Below are positions 7,443 to 14,462 of a stretch of 14,462 bases of DNA, piece after piece. The stretch's first letter is position 1, and the number at the start of each line of letters is the position of its first letter. A model generated the notes under the pieces. That model searched no databases, was not told the DNA's origin, and saw only the letters and a list, made by a program, of their open reading frames with translations. Source of the stretch: Candidatus Krumholzibacteriia bacterium (GTDB taxonomy: Bacteria > Krumholzibacteriota > Krumholzibacteriia > LZORAL124-64-63); NCBI GenBank assembly GCA_028718575.1, contig JAQULN010000021.1, positions 1-14,462 on the forward strand, read 5' to 3'. The position numbers and the translations under genes were made by a program.

Positions 7443-7919
7443 ATGTTCGCGCAACGGGGGGCGATGGGCGTGTGGGGTATGCTTGGCGGGTTCGCGGCGG
7501 CAGCGCTCGCCGCATCCGGTGGGTCGGGGCCCAACCCCGTCGTGGACGTCGCGGCGCTCGAAACAGAAGTGCGCGCCGTGGAACTGCTGTTCGCCAAGAC
7601 GATGGCCGACCGCAATCACGGCGACTTCGTCTCCTTTCTCGGCGAAGACGCGGTGTTCGTCGGCCGCAGCGTGCTGCGCGGCCGCGACGCTGTCGCGGCC
7701 GGCTGGCGGCGGTTCTTCGAGTCGCAGCAGGCGCCGTTCACTTGGGCACCGGAACGGGTCGTCGTGATCGCCGCGGGCAATCTCGCCTTGAGTTCGGGTC
7801 CAATCTTCGATCCCGCGGGCGACCGCATCGGCACCTTCAACTCGGTGTGGCGGCGCGAGGGCGACGGCGTCTGGAAGATCGTCCTGGACAATGGCTGCCC
7901 GGCCTGCCCTGAGCGTTGA
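7443..7919 (+). CDS. Secreted SnoaL-like/DUF4440 (NTF2-fold) protein
   Basis: A 158-residue protein. The start at 7443 is preferred over the in-frame upstream start at 7383 because GGGAGG (7431-7436) lies 6 nt before it, and because translation from here begins with a clean signal peptide (hydrophobic to about residue 25). The mature part shows the cone-shaped NTF2-like pattern. First comes a helix with VRAVELLFAKTMADRNHGDF, then FLGEDAVFVGRSVLRGRDAV, and then strands ending FNSVWRREGDGVWKIVLDNG. This matches DUF4440/SnoaL-like proteins, many of which bind small ligands or have no known reaction. The C-terminus carries a CPAC motif (GCPACPER) that may form a disulfide or bind metal. It has its own promoter and is divergent from the efflux operon. 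Fold assignment is good; substrate is unknown. Confidence 0.8.
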   Translation: MFAQRGAMGVWGMLGGFAAAALAASGGSGPNPVVDVAALETEVRAVELLFAKTMADRNHGDFVSFLGEDAVFVGRSVLRGRDAVAAGWRRFFESQQAPFTWAPERVVVIAAGNLALSSGPIFDPAGDRIGTFNSVWRREGDGVWKIVLDNGCPACPER

Positions 7920-7932
7920 GAGACTGCGATAC

Positions 7933-7961
7933 TAGCCACGATCCGCGCGTTCCGTTAGAAT
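7933..7961 (+). promoter_or_regulatory. Candidate promoter for the beta-propeller/glycosyltransferase operon
   Basis: TAGCCA (7933-7938, 4/6) and TAGAAT (7956-7961, 5/6) are separated by 17 bp and lie about 90 nt before the start at 8050. The leader contains a small GC hairpin (gcgcc/ggcgc, 7999-8011). A GGAGG ribosome site at 8039-8043 stands 6 nt before the ATG. No terminator is visible after the preceding gene, so readthrough is also possible. Confidence 0.4.
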
Positions 7962-8049
7962 CATACCCGGCAAGCGAACCGCACAGGCGGCAGTCGGCGC
8001 GCCGCCGGCGCGGTCGTGCTCCCTGCGTCCGGCAACTCGGAGGCCGCCG

Positions 8050-10686
8050 ATGCTACGCCTCTCGCCTTTGACTCGCTCCCTTTTGCTGGCCGCGGTGCTC
8101 GTGCTGGTCGCGCTGGGCGCCTTGCGCGATCGCGCCGCGCGGCTGGAGGCGGCTGCACGGTTCGCCCAGGCTGGCGAGTCGCGCTGGTCCCGCGCTCCCG
8201 GCGACGGCAAGCCGATCCGCGCGCCCAATCCGTGGTTCTTCGTCGAGCGCGCCTGGCCACAGATGCAGATCGACCGCGCCGCGTGGCAGACAGCGCAGCT
8301 CGAAGCCCGCGCCCTGCTCGAGGACTTCCGCGCGCGCCGCGGCGACAAGGCGGGCGCCGACTGGTATCAGCGCGGTCCCACCAACGTCGGCGGCCGGGTG
8401 ACGTCGATCGCGGTCGACCCGCGCGACCACGACATGGTGTACGCCGGCGCCGCCGAGGGCGGCGTCATGCGCAGCTTCGACGGCGGCCAGCACTGGGACC
8501 TGGTCTTCGACGACCAGCCGTCCCTGGCGATCGGCGCGGTGGCGCTCGATCCGGTCGATCCGGACATCGTGTACGCCGGCACCGGCGAGGTGAACCCCGG
8601 CGGCGGCTCGGTAGCCTACGGCGGCACCGGCCTCTACCGCTCGCCCGACCGGGGCGACACCTGGACCTGCGTCGGGTTGGAGAACAGCGGCGCGATCGGC
8701 CGCATCGTGATCGATCCCGCGAACCCGCGGCGCATGTTCGTGGCCGCCATGGGCCACCTCTGGTCGCCGGGACCGGACCGCGGCGTGTATCGCACCGTCG
8801 ATGGCGGCCTAACCTGGGACCTGGTCCTTTACGTGGACGACACCACTGGTTGCGTCGACCTCATCCAGCGCCCCGACCAGCCCGACGTCGTGCTGGCGGC
8901 GATGTGGCAGCGCCTGCGAACGCCCGAGCGCTACGACTACGGCGGACCCGGCTGCGCGGTCTGGCGGACCGACAACGGCGGCGATGCGTGGTCGCTCGCC
9001 GGCGGCGGCCTGCCGGCGCCGGGCGCTGATGGCGGCCGCATCGGCCTGGCCATCTGCCGCGCCCAGCCCGACCGCATATACGCGGTCTACGCCGACCGCA
9101 TCGGCTACTTCGCCGGTCTCTATCGCAGCAACGACGGCGGCGCCGCGTGGACCCGCACCAATGACGGCGCGCTGGCCAATGTCTTCGCCAGCTACGGCTG
9201 GTGGTTCGGCAACGTGCGCTGTCACCCGGACGATCCGAATATCGTGTTCGTCCTGGGCATCGACTTCTACCGTTCGCTCAACGGCGGCGCGAGCTGGACC
9301 GAGACCTCCGGCGGCATGCACGTCGACCATCACGGGATGAATTGGGGGCCGTGGCCCGACCGCGTGATCTACGAGGGCAACGACGCCGGCGTCTATCGCT
9401 CCGACAACGGTGGCTCGGTGTGGACGCATCTGCCGAACCAGCCGATCACCCAGGTCTATCGCCTCGGCCTCGACGCCAGTATCGCCGATGCGCTGTACCT
9501 CGGCGGCCAGGACATCTCGACTGTGCGCACGCTCACCGGCCAGCTCGACGACTGGGTCGAGATCTTCGGCGGCGACGGCTTCCAGCCGCTTGTGCACCCG
9601 CAGAACAGCAGCCGCATCTGGGTACAGTACCAGTATGGCATGGTCTATTACTCGAGCAACAACGCGGGGTCGTTCTCCTATGCCGGCAACGGCATCGGCG
9701 GCGCTGACCGCAAGGGCTGGAACGCGCCGCACGTGCAGGATCCCACCGATCCCGACCGACGCTACTTCGGCACCAACCGCCTCTATCGCAACAGCGGCAA
9801 CACGAGCTGGACCGCGATCAGCGGCGATCTGACCGGCGGTCCGCACCAGGACCAGAGCGGCCAGGTGCGCGGCACCTTGACTACGATCGCCGCCTCCGCT
9901 CGGGATGCCCAAGTGATCTGGACCGGCAGCGACGACGGCCGCGTGCACGTGACTGCAAGTGACGGCGCCTCCTGGAGCAATGTCTCGGCCGGTCTGCCCG
10001 AACGCTGGATCACCAGCGTGCGCTGCGATCCCTTCGTGCGCGAGATTGCGTACGTCACGGTCAGCGGTTTCCGCTGGGACGAACCGCTGCCGCACGTCTT
10101 CAAGACGACTGACCTCGGCGCGACCTGGGCACCGATCGCCGGCAACCTGCCCGAGGCGCCGGTCAACGACCTGCTCGCGCACCCGGACACTCCTGGTTTG
10201 CTCTTCGTCGCCACGGACGTCGGCGTCTATCGGACCGCTGGCGCCGCGACGTGGGAACCGGTGGCCGACGGTCTGCCCAACGTGGTCGTCACCCACCTGC
10301 TCTGGAGCAGCGGGCGCGGCGAATTGCTCGCCGGCACCTACGGCCGCAGCGTCTACGCAGTGCCGATCGCGCCGGTGACGGCGGCGCCGCCGTCCGTGGC
10401 GCTTGGCGAATTGGGCCGCCTGCGGCCGGCGTTTCCCAATCCCAGCAGCGGCGGCACGACGCTGGCCTGGGAACTGGCGCGCGGCGGGGAGGTCACGGTC
10501 GAGGTGTTTACGGTCGGCGGCCGTCGGCTCTATGCGGCCAGCGTCGGCGGCGCGCAAGGTCCGGGCTCGCTGTTCTGGGACGGACGCGATCGCGATGGCC
10601 GGCCGGCCGCCGCGGGGGTGTATCTGGCGCGCGTCAGCGTCGATGGGCGCGTTCTCGGACGTCAGACCGTGGTGCTGGCGCGATGA
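8050..10686 (+). CDS. Secreted multi-repeat Asp-box (BNR/VPS10-like) beta-propeller protein with FlgD-like C-terminal domain
   Basis: An 878-residue exported protein. Residues 8-25 form a signal or anchor helix. From about residue 110 the pattern GPTNVGGRVTSIAVDPRD starts a sortilin/BNR-type propeller. Asp-box motifs (S/T-x-D/N-x-G-x-x-W) begin near residues 142, 198, 249, 307, 360, 409, 451 and 686, with degenerate copies near 635 and in the 530s. HVDHH at 424-428 and GNDAGVYRS are features shared with this family. The C-terminus (about 791-878) starts RPAFPNPSSGGTTLAWEL and continues through FWDGRDRDGRPAAAGVYLARV. This is the FlgD Ig-like/T9SS type-A-like tail used for sorting or anchoring in FCB bacteria. 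Such proteins are called exo-alpha-sialidase-like or VPS10-like by similarity; no catalytic residues were identified, so binding rather than hydrolysis is possible. It overlaps the next gene by ATGA. Confidence 0.88.
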   Translation: MLRLSPLTRSLLLAAVLVLVALGALRDRAARLEAAARFAQAGESRWSRAPGDGKPIRAPNPWFFVERAWPQMQIDRAAWQTAQLEARALLEDFRARRGDKAGADWYQRGPTNVGGRVTSIAVDPRDHDMVYAGAAEGGVMRSFDGGQHWDLVFDDQPSLAIGAVALDPVDPDIVYAGTGEVNPGGGSVAYGGTGLYRSPDRGDTWTCVGLENSGAIGRIVIDPANPRRMFVAAMGHLWSPGPDRGVYRTVDGGLTWDLVLYVDDTTGCVDLIQRPDQPDVVLAAMWQRLRTPERYDYGGPGCAVWRTDNGGDAWSLAGGGLPAPGADGGRIGLAICRAQPDRIYAVYADRIGYFAGLYRSNDGGAAWTRTNDGALANVFASYGWWFGNVRCHPDDPNIVFVLGIDFYRSLNGGASWTETSGGMHVDHHGMNWGPWPDRVIYEGNDAGVYRSDNGGSVWTHLPNQPITQVYRLGLDASIADALYLGGQDISTVRTLTGQLDDWVEIFGGDGFQPLVHPQNSSRIWVQYQYGMVYYSSNNAGSFSYAGNGIGGADRKGWNAPHVQDPTDPDRRYFGTNRLYRNSGNTSWTAISGDLTGGPHQDQSGQVRGTLTTIAASARDAQVIWTGSDDGRVHVTASDGASWSNVSAGLPERWITSVRCDPFVREIAYVTVSGFRWDEPLPHVFKTTDLGATWAPIAGNLPEAPVNDLLAHPDTPGLLFVATDVGVYRTAGAATWEPVADGLPNVVVTHLLWSSGRGELLAGTYGRSVYAVPIAPVTAAPPSVALGELGRLRPAFPNPSSGGTTLAWELARGGEVTVEVFTVGGRRLYAASVGGAQGPGSLFWDGRDRDGRPAAAGVYLARVSVDGRVLGRQTVVLAR

Positions 10687-12614
10687 AGAAAAGGACAGCG
10701 GATCGGGCGACGGCCGCGCAGACCGCGGCGACGGCACCGGCGCTGCCGTCTCGGACGGCGTGGCGCCACGGTCTGTGGGTGGCCGGGGTTGCGTTGCTGG
10801 TGCGGGCGCTCTATCTGTGGCAGAGCGCAAGCGGGCCCTTCTTCGGCGAGCCGCTTGTCGACGCGATGGCCTACCACGACCTCGCGCGGCATTTGGCGGT
10901 CGACCGCGTCTATGACCAGCATTTCCTCTGGCAGGCGCCGCTCTACCCCCTCGCGCTCGCGGGATTGTACGCGGTGGTCGGCGTGTCGGTCGCGGCGGCC
11001 CGCGTCGCCGGCGCGCTCCTGGGCGTGATCACGGCGCTCTTGACATGGCGGCTGGGACAGCGGCTGCTCGGCCCTGGGTGCGGTCTGGCTGCGGGGCTCG
11101 CGGTCGCGCTCAACGGTGTCTTGCTGTTCTTCGAGAGCGAGTTGCTCGCGACGGGACTTGCAGCATTGTTCGTGGTGGCGATCGTCTGGTTGGCCGTTGA
11201 CCTCGCGGCGCGGCCGCGCGCGACGATCGGCCTCTTGGCGGGCGCGGCCGGCGCCTTGGCGCTGCTGGCGCGTCCGGAGCTCTTACTGCCGCTGCTCGCG
11301 GCTTTCGTGTGGGCTCTCTGGCGGCGCGGCGCGCGGCGTACGCGTGCTGGCGCTGCGCTTGCCGTCGTGCTGGGTGCCGCCGTGCTGATCGTCCCGTTTG
11401 CGGCGGTGACCCATCACCACACCGGTCGCCTTGGTCTCTGGCCGCCTTCGGGCGGGATCAACTTCTATCTCGGCAACCATCCCGATTTCCCTGCGACCTT
11501 GACCATACGCCCGGGTTTGCCCTGGGAGGAGTTGATCGCGCGGCCGGTGCTGGAATCCGGCCAAGACGACCCCTGGCTCAGCAGCGGCTGGTTCCGTGCC
11601 GAAGCGTTCACCTATATCAGGCAACAACCCGGCGCTTGGCTGGTCGACCTGGGACAGAAAGCGTTGCATCTGGTAACCGGACGCGAGTTGCCGCGCAACG
11701 TCGATCCCTACCAGCAGCGCACGTGGTCGCCGGTGCTGGCCGCATTGTTCTGGAAAGCCGGTCCCTTCGGCTTTCCGGCCGGCCTGCTGGTGCCGCTGGC
11801 GGTCATGGGATTCGTGATCGCGCGGCGGCGGCTGCCGGACGTCGTGCCGTTGTTCGTCGTGGTCTATGCAGCGACGATCGTGGCGATCTTTGTCGCCTCG
11901 CGGTACCGAGCGCCGTTGTGGCCGCTGCTGTCGCTCGCGGCAGTCGCCGGCGCGGTCGAGTTCTGGCGCATCTGGCGCGCCGGCCCCGGTCGCCGGCGTG
12001 CGCTTGTGGCGGCCGGACTTCTGGGATTGGTGCTGTTGTCGACCGTGCCCGGTCCGTTCGCGCCGGAACGCGTCGATTTGACCGCCGAACTGTGGCATGG
12101 CGTCGGATTGAACCAACTGCGGCGGGACGAGTTGGCTCCGGCTGCCGCGAGCTTCCGGCGAGCGCTCGTGGCGCGCGAAGACTATCCGGAGGCTTGGAAC
12201 CGGCTTGGCGTGGTCCTGGCGCGGCAGGACAGTTTCGCCGCGGCGGTCCCCTGTTTCGAGCGGGCGGCCTTGCTGGTCCCTGATTACCAGGATGCACGCG
12301 GCAATCTCGAGCTGGCCGTCAAGCGTGCGGCTCGCGCAAGTTACGTGGCGGCGTGGGTCCACGAGCAGGCGGCGCGCGATGCCGAGGCGATCGCCGGCTA
12401 TCGCCAGGCGCTGGCCTACGTTGCGGACTGGCCTGAGGCCCAGGCGCGGTTGGCCTGGCTGTTGGCCACGAGCGTGCAAGACAGCCTGCGCAACGGCGCG
12501 GAAGCCCTCGCGCTGGCCCAGGCGGCTGTGGCTGGGCACGGCGAAGACCATCCGTGGTTGCAGGAAGTCCTGGCCGCCGCCGAGCGGCAGGCTGCGGCCG
12601 AGAGTCGCCGCTGA
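10683..12614 (+). CDS. Membrane glycosyltransferase (GT39/PMT-ArnT-like, GT-C fold) with C-terminal TPR repeats
   Basis: A 643-residue integral membrane protein. After a basic, Ala-rich N-tail, TM1 covers about residues 29-46. The first extracytoplasmic loop carries GEPLVDAMAYHDLARHLA, with Asp60 in the position of the catalytic Asp of GT-C enzymes. About nine to ten further hydrophobic segments follow to residue 455, including ARPELLLPLL (196-205) and the SRYRAPLWPLL motif (406-416) common in the GT39 group. These enzymes move a sugar from a polyprenyl-phosphate donor to lipid or protein on the outer face; the acceptor here is unknown. Residues about 468-630 are soluble TPR-like helices (GVGLNQLRRDELAPAAASFRR and similar). 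The start is the ATG overlapping the propeller gene's TGA with no separate ribosome site, so translation is coupled. The longer open frame upstream is out-of-frame shadow of the propeller gene. Confidence 0.85.
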   Translation: MKKRTADRATAAQTAATAPALPSRTAWRHGLWVAGVALLVRALYLWQSASGPFFGEPLVDAMAYHDLARHLAVDRVYDQHFLWQAPLYPLALAGLYAVVGVSVAAARVAGALLGVITALLTWRLGQRLLGPGCGLAAGLAVALNGVLLFFESELLATGLAALFVVAIVWLAVDLAARPRATIGLLAGAAGALALLARPELLLPLLAAFVWALWRRGARRTRAGAALAVVLGAAVLIVPFAAVTHHHTGRLGLWPPSGGINFYLGNHPDFPATLTIRPGLPWEELIARPVLESGQDDPWLSSGWFRAEAFTYIRQQPGAWLVDLGQKALHLVTGRELPRNVDPYQQRTWSPVLAALFWKAGPFGFPAGLLVPLAVMGFVIARRRLPDVVPLFVVVYAATIVAIFVASRYRAPLWPLLSLAAVAGAVEFWRIWRAGPGRRRALVAAGLLGLVLLSTVPGPFAPERVDLTAELWHGVGLNQLRRDELAPAAASFRRALVAREDYPEAWNRLGVVLARQDSFAAAVPCFERAALLVPDYQDARGNLELAVKRAARASYVAAWVHEQAARDAEAIAGYRQALAYVADWPEAQARLAWLLATSVQDSLRNGAEALALAQAAVAGHGEDHPWLQEVLAAAERQAAAESRR

Positions 12615-12701
12615 CGGTCTCAAGGTAGCGACGCAGCGCAAATCAATCGACATTGGCATGGTTGGCCTACGAGAGACGTCCAATGGCGCCTGGAGGATAG
12701 A

Positions 12702-13489
12702 ATGTTCTGGTCCAATGCTTTTCCTGTCGCGCGGCCGCTTCGCCGGCCGCTGATTGCCGCGGCCCTGCTGATCGCCGGCCTTCTGCCGGCGCGGGCCGCG
12801 ATCGTGACCGAAACGCTGCTGTACGACCTCGCCGGCGTTACGTTCGAAGGCTACCTCGCCTACGATGATGCCGTCAGCGAACCGCAGCCTGGTGTGCTCG
12901 TCGTACACCAATGGATGGGCGTGAGCGCGAATGAGCGCATGCGCGCCGAGATGCTGGCGATATCTACGGCCAAGGCGTCCGCCCGCAGAACGCGGACCAG
13001 GCGCGCGCCCAGGCGGGCAAGTTCTATAGCGACCGCGACCTGCTGCGCGACCGCCTGCACGCCGGATTCAACGCGCTTCGCGAGCATCCGCGGGTCGACG
13101 GCGCGCGTTGCGCCGCGATCGGCTACTGCTTCGGCGGCACCGGCGCGCTCGAGCTGGCGCGCATGGGCGCTCAGCTCAAGGGGGCGGTCAGTTTCCACGG
13201 CGGCTTGAGCACGCCACAGCCGGCCGGTCCGGGCGAAGTTGCGGCCAAGATCCTGGTGTGTCACGGCGCTGTCGATCCTTACGTGCCGCCGGCGGAAGTC
13301 CAGGCCTTCCTGGCCGAGATGGACGCGGCCCGGGTCGATTTCCAGTTCATCATGTATGCGGGCGCGGTGCACTCATTTACGCAGAAGGAAGCCGGCAACG
13401 ATCCCTCTCGCGGCGCCGCGTACGATGTGGCCGCCGACCGGCGCTCCTGGGGGCATCTGAAGCTATTCCTGGCGGAGATCTTCGATTAG
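12702..13489 (+). pseudogene. Dienelactone hydrolase family protein, frameshifted by an apparent 28-nt deletion
   Basis: The start at 12702 has GGAGG 5 nt upstream. The first 86 codons encode a signal peptide (cleavage near PARA-A), then QPGVLVVHQWMGVS and NERMRAEMLA. At about 12958-12961 the frame changes. The phase beginning GAT at 12959 continues as DIYGQGVRPQNADQARAQAG to the TAG at 13487-13489. Relatives usually have about nine residues of the type ELGYVALAA between MLA and DIYG; these are missing. Nine codons plus one base (28 nt) would explain both the gap and the shift. The rest is intact, with the nucleophile Cys in GYCFGG (13127-13129), Asp in GAVDPY (13274-13276) and His in GAVHSFT (13370-13372). 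Without the deletion the protein would be about 271 residues, normal for this family of alpha/beta hydrolases. As written, translation of the first frame ends at 13208 as a nonfunctional 168-residue product. An assembly error is an equally good explanation. Confidence 0.8.
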
Positions 13490-13498
13490 GTCGTGCGC

Positions 13499-13530
13499 GG
13501 ACCGGCGCCCGAGCAGGCGCCGGTCCTTGT
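13499..13530. terminator. Perfect hairpin between convergent genes
   Basis: The arms ggaccggcgcc (13499-13509) and ggcgccggtcc (13516-13526) pair over 11 bp with a 6-nt loop, followed by ttgt. The hairpin lies 9 nt after the hydrolase stop and about 45 nt past the end of the convergent lipoprotein gene, so it can serve both. The T-tract is short on the plus strand and absent on the minus strand. Confidence 0.7.
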
Positions 13531-13573
13531 GCGTCTCGTCGCTGGCGGTGACGACGCTGGCGGTGCGTTCGCG

Positions 13574-14152
13574 TCAGTTGCGCACGGCTGGGGCTTCGCG
13601 CGCCAGCATGGGCGCGACCCAGACGCCGAACGTCGCCCGAACCAACAGTTGGTCGCCGTCCCAGCGCTCGATGGTCAGGTCGTGCAATCCGTCCCAGAAC
13701 GCCATGACCTTCGTCTGCTGGTAACGCGCGCCGGCCCCGCGACGGCAAACCCAGCCCGGATCGTTGTCATCGGCGAAGTCCTGGATATTCCAGCCGTAGC
13801 GGAACGTTGTTTGCGGACCCAGCGGCACGCCGCCGATCTCCCGCCAGAAGAACTGCACTTCCTGTCCCGGGATCACGATCACCCAGTGATACTCATCTGT
13901 TCCTTCGCAGAGCCAGCGGTCAAAGTCAGGAACGGTGACGGACAGCAAGGCGGTCGCGTCCATGTCTGAGGTCGCAATCCGTGTGTCGCCTTTGTCCAAC
14001 GCCAGCGACGCATCGCCGGACGACGGGGCGGTCGGCGATTGCTGACCGCAACCCGCCGCCAGAACGACACCCGCGACCAACACGCCAAACGCGAGCCAGC
14101 GCTGCCAGATTGCCGACTTGCGCTGCGGTAGCTTCCGGGAACTCTGTGCCAT
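13574..14152 (-). CDS. Predicted lipoprotein of unknown function
   Basis: A 192-residue protein. The start at 14152 is chosen because AGGAGG (14165-14160) lies 7 nt upstream and because a classic lipoprotein signal follows: a basic N-terminus, a hydrophobic stretch at 19-33, and lipobox LAAGC with Cys35. An open frame extends 30 codons further upstream, but it lacks this fit. The mature part (about 158 residues) begins Ser/Pro-rich, then reads as a compact beta-rich domain with many aromatics (DFDRWLCEGTDEYHWVI, GQEVQFFWREIGG, YGWNIQDF, ATFGVWVAPML). Two Cys (in WLCEG and GWVCRR) could form a disulfide. I do not recognise the family. It is monocistronic, convergent with the hydrolase and divergent from the gene at 14367. 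Confidence 0.75.
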   Translation of the reverse strand: MAQSSRKLPQRKSAIWQRWLAFGVLVAGVVLAAGCGQQSPTAPSSGDASLALDKGDTRIATSDMDATALLSVTVPDFDRWLCEGTDEYHWVIVIPGQEVQFFWREIGGVPLGPQTTFRYGWNIQDFADDNDPGWVCRRGAGARYQQTKVMAFWDGLHDLTIERWDGDQLLVRATFGVWVAPMLAREAPAVRN

Positions 14153-14267
14153 GCTCGAACCTCCTGGGATGGGTCTCGCCGCCGTCAGGAAGCGGCGTGC
14201 GACCCGCCGGCCCTGATTGTGCAATTCCCGCGCCAGTAGCATCCAACGCGGTAGGCCGCGCCGGATC

Positions 14268-14282
14268 TGGCGAGAATCGCCA
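14268..14282. promoter_or_regulatory. Small inverted repeat in the divergent region
   Basis: The palindrome tggcga-gaa-tcgcca lies between the lipoprotein start (14152) and the start at 14367. It could be an operator or a weak hairpin for either gene. It is short enough to arise by chance in DNA of this composition. Confidence 0.2.
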
Positions 14283-14321
14283 AAAGAAAGCGATTCCTAT
14301 CTACCGCCGTCGCGCTGTCTG

Positions 14322-14330
14322 TGGTACACT
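14322..14330 (+). promoter_or_regulatory. Candidate extended -10 promoter
   Basis: TGG followed by TACACT (14325-14330) forms an extended -10 element about 36 nt before the ATG at 14367. No convincing -35 lies 16-18 bp upstream. The core GGTACAnT also occurs at the promoter near 7405-7412. Confidence 0.35.
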
Positions 14331-14366
14331 TTCGCGGTGTCGACGGAACCTGGGGGACGATTCGGG

Positions 14367-14462
14367 ATGAGCCTGGCGCAGCGACGAAGGCGGCGCGTAC
14401 TCGGGGCCAGTTTCGCGGCCTTGTTCGTGCTGCTGGTCGGAGCCGGTCTGTGGTGGTCGTTC
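14367..14462 (+). CDS. N-terminus of a membrane-anchored or exported protein, 3' truncated by the window edge
   Basis: ATG at 14367 is preceded by GGGGGA (14352-14357) at 9-nt spacing and by a candidate extended -10 promoter. The 32 visible codons read MSLAQRRRRRVLGA and then a hydrophobic run, ASFAALFVLLVGAGLWW. This is a strongly basic N-terminus followed by one transmembrane helix, as in a type II anchored or signal-anchor protein. Too little is present to assign a family. Confidence 0.6.
   Translation, partial: MSLAQRRRRRVLGASFAALFVLLVGAGLWWSF

Noticed and set aside
6968..7912. 314-codon plus-strand open frame spanning the efflux operon's control region and the SnoaL-like gene
   Set aside because: It runs through the divergent promoter and two better-supported genes in other frames; the composition is unlike a real protein.
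8809..10830. 673-codon open frame on the minus strand across the propeller gene
   Set aside because: The plus strand has clear Asp-box motifs throughout; the antisense translation has no recognisable domain and is explained by high GC at third positions.
11283..12911. 542-codon minus-strand open frame across the glycosyltransferase
   Set aside because: Antisense shadow; the plus strand shows transmembrane segments, the GT39 motifs and TPRs in a single frame.
13493..13969. 158-codon plus-strand open frame opposite the lipoprotein
   Set aside because: It begins inside the terminator hairpin and lies antisense to a gene with a strong ribosome site and lipobox.

Overview
The window is a GC-rich bacterial chromosome fragment with densely packed genes and well-formed AGGAGG-type ribosome binding sites. 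It holds ten protein-coding loci: one cut by each window edge, one apparently broken by a short deletion, and seven intact. No tRNA, rRNA, CRISPR array, insertion sequence or phage gene was seen. The best taxonomic hint is the large secreted beta-propeller protein (8050-10686), which ends in a FlgD-like/T9SS-type C-terminal domain. Together with high GC, a membrane glycosyltransferase carrying TPRs and a quinol-type NO reductase, this suggests an uncultured FCB-group-like lineage (Krumholzibacteriota, Eisenbacteria or Latescibacteria style). That placement is inference from gene style only.

Layout. (1) 2-1414 (+): C-terminal two-thirds of a quinol-dependent nitric oxide reductase, followed by a strong hairpin terminator. 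(2) 7338-1610 (-): a four-gene heavy-metal efflux operon, read right to left. It encodes a small Cys/His-rich secreted protein, a TolC-family outer-membrane factor, a His-Asp-rich periplasmic adaptor and a CzcA/CusA-type RND pump. The last three are joined by an ATGA overlap and a 10-nt gap. (3) 7443-7919 (+): a secreted SnoaL/DUF4440-like protein, divergent from the efflux operon across a short promoter region. (4) 8050-12614 (+): two translationally coupled genes (ATGA overlap), the secreted Asp-box beta-propeller protein and a GT39-like membrane glycosyltransferase with C-terminal TPRs. (5) 12702-13489 (+): a secreted dienelactone-hydrolase-family gene whose reading frame is broken by an apparent 28-nt deletion. 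(6) 14152-13574 (-): an unrecognised lipoprotein, convergent with the hydrolase and separated from it by a perfect 11-bp hairpin. (7) 14367-end (+): the start of a membrane-anchored protein.

How they work together. Two envelope stress functions sit side by side: NO reduction at the membrane quinone pool, and export of heavy-metal ions by an RND tripartite pump with a probable metal-binding accessory protein. The remaining genes mostly encode secreted or surface products. No wholly new multi-gene system is evident. The points most worth a second look are the small Cys/His-rich leader protein of the efflux operon, the compact adaptor that appears to lack the alpha-hairpin, the coupled propeller/glycosyltransferase pair, and the frameshifted hydrolase.
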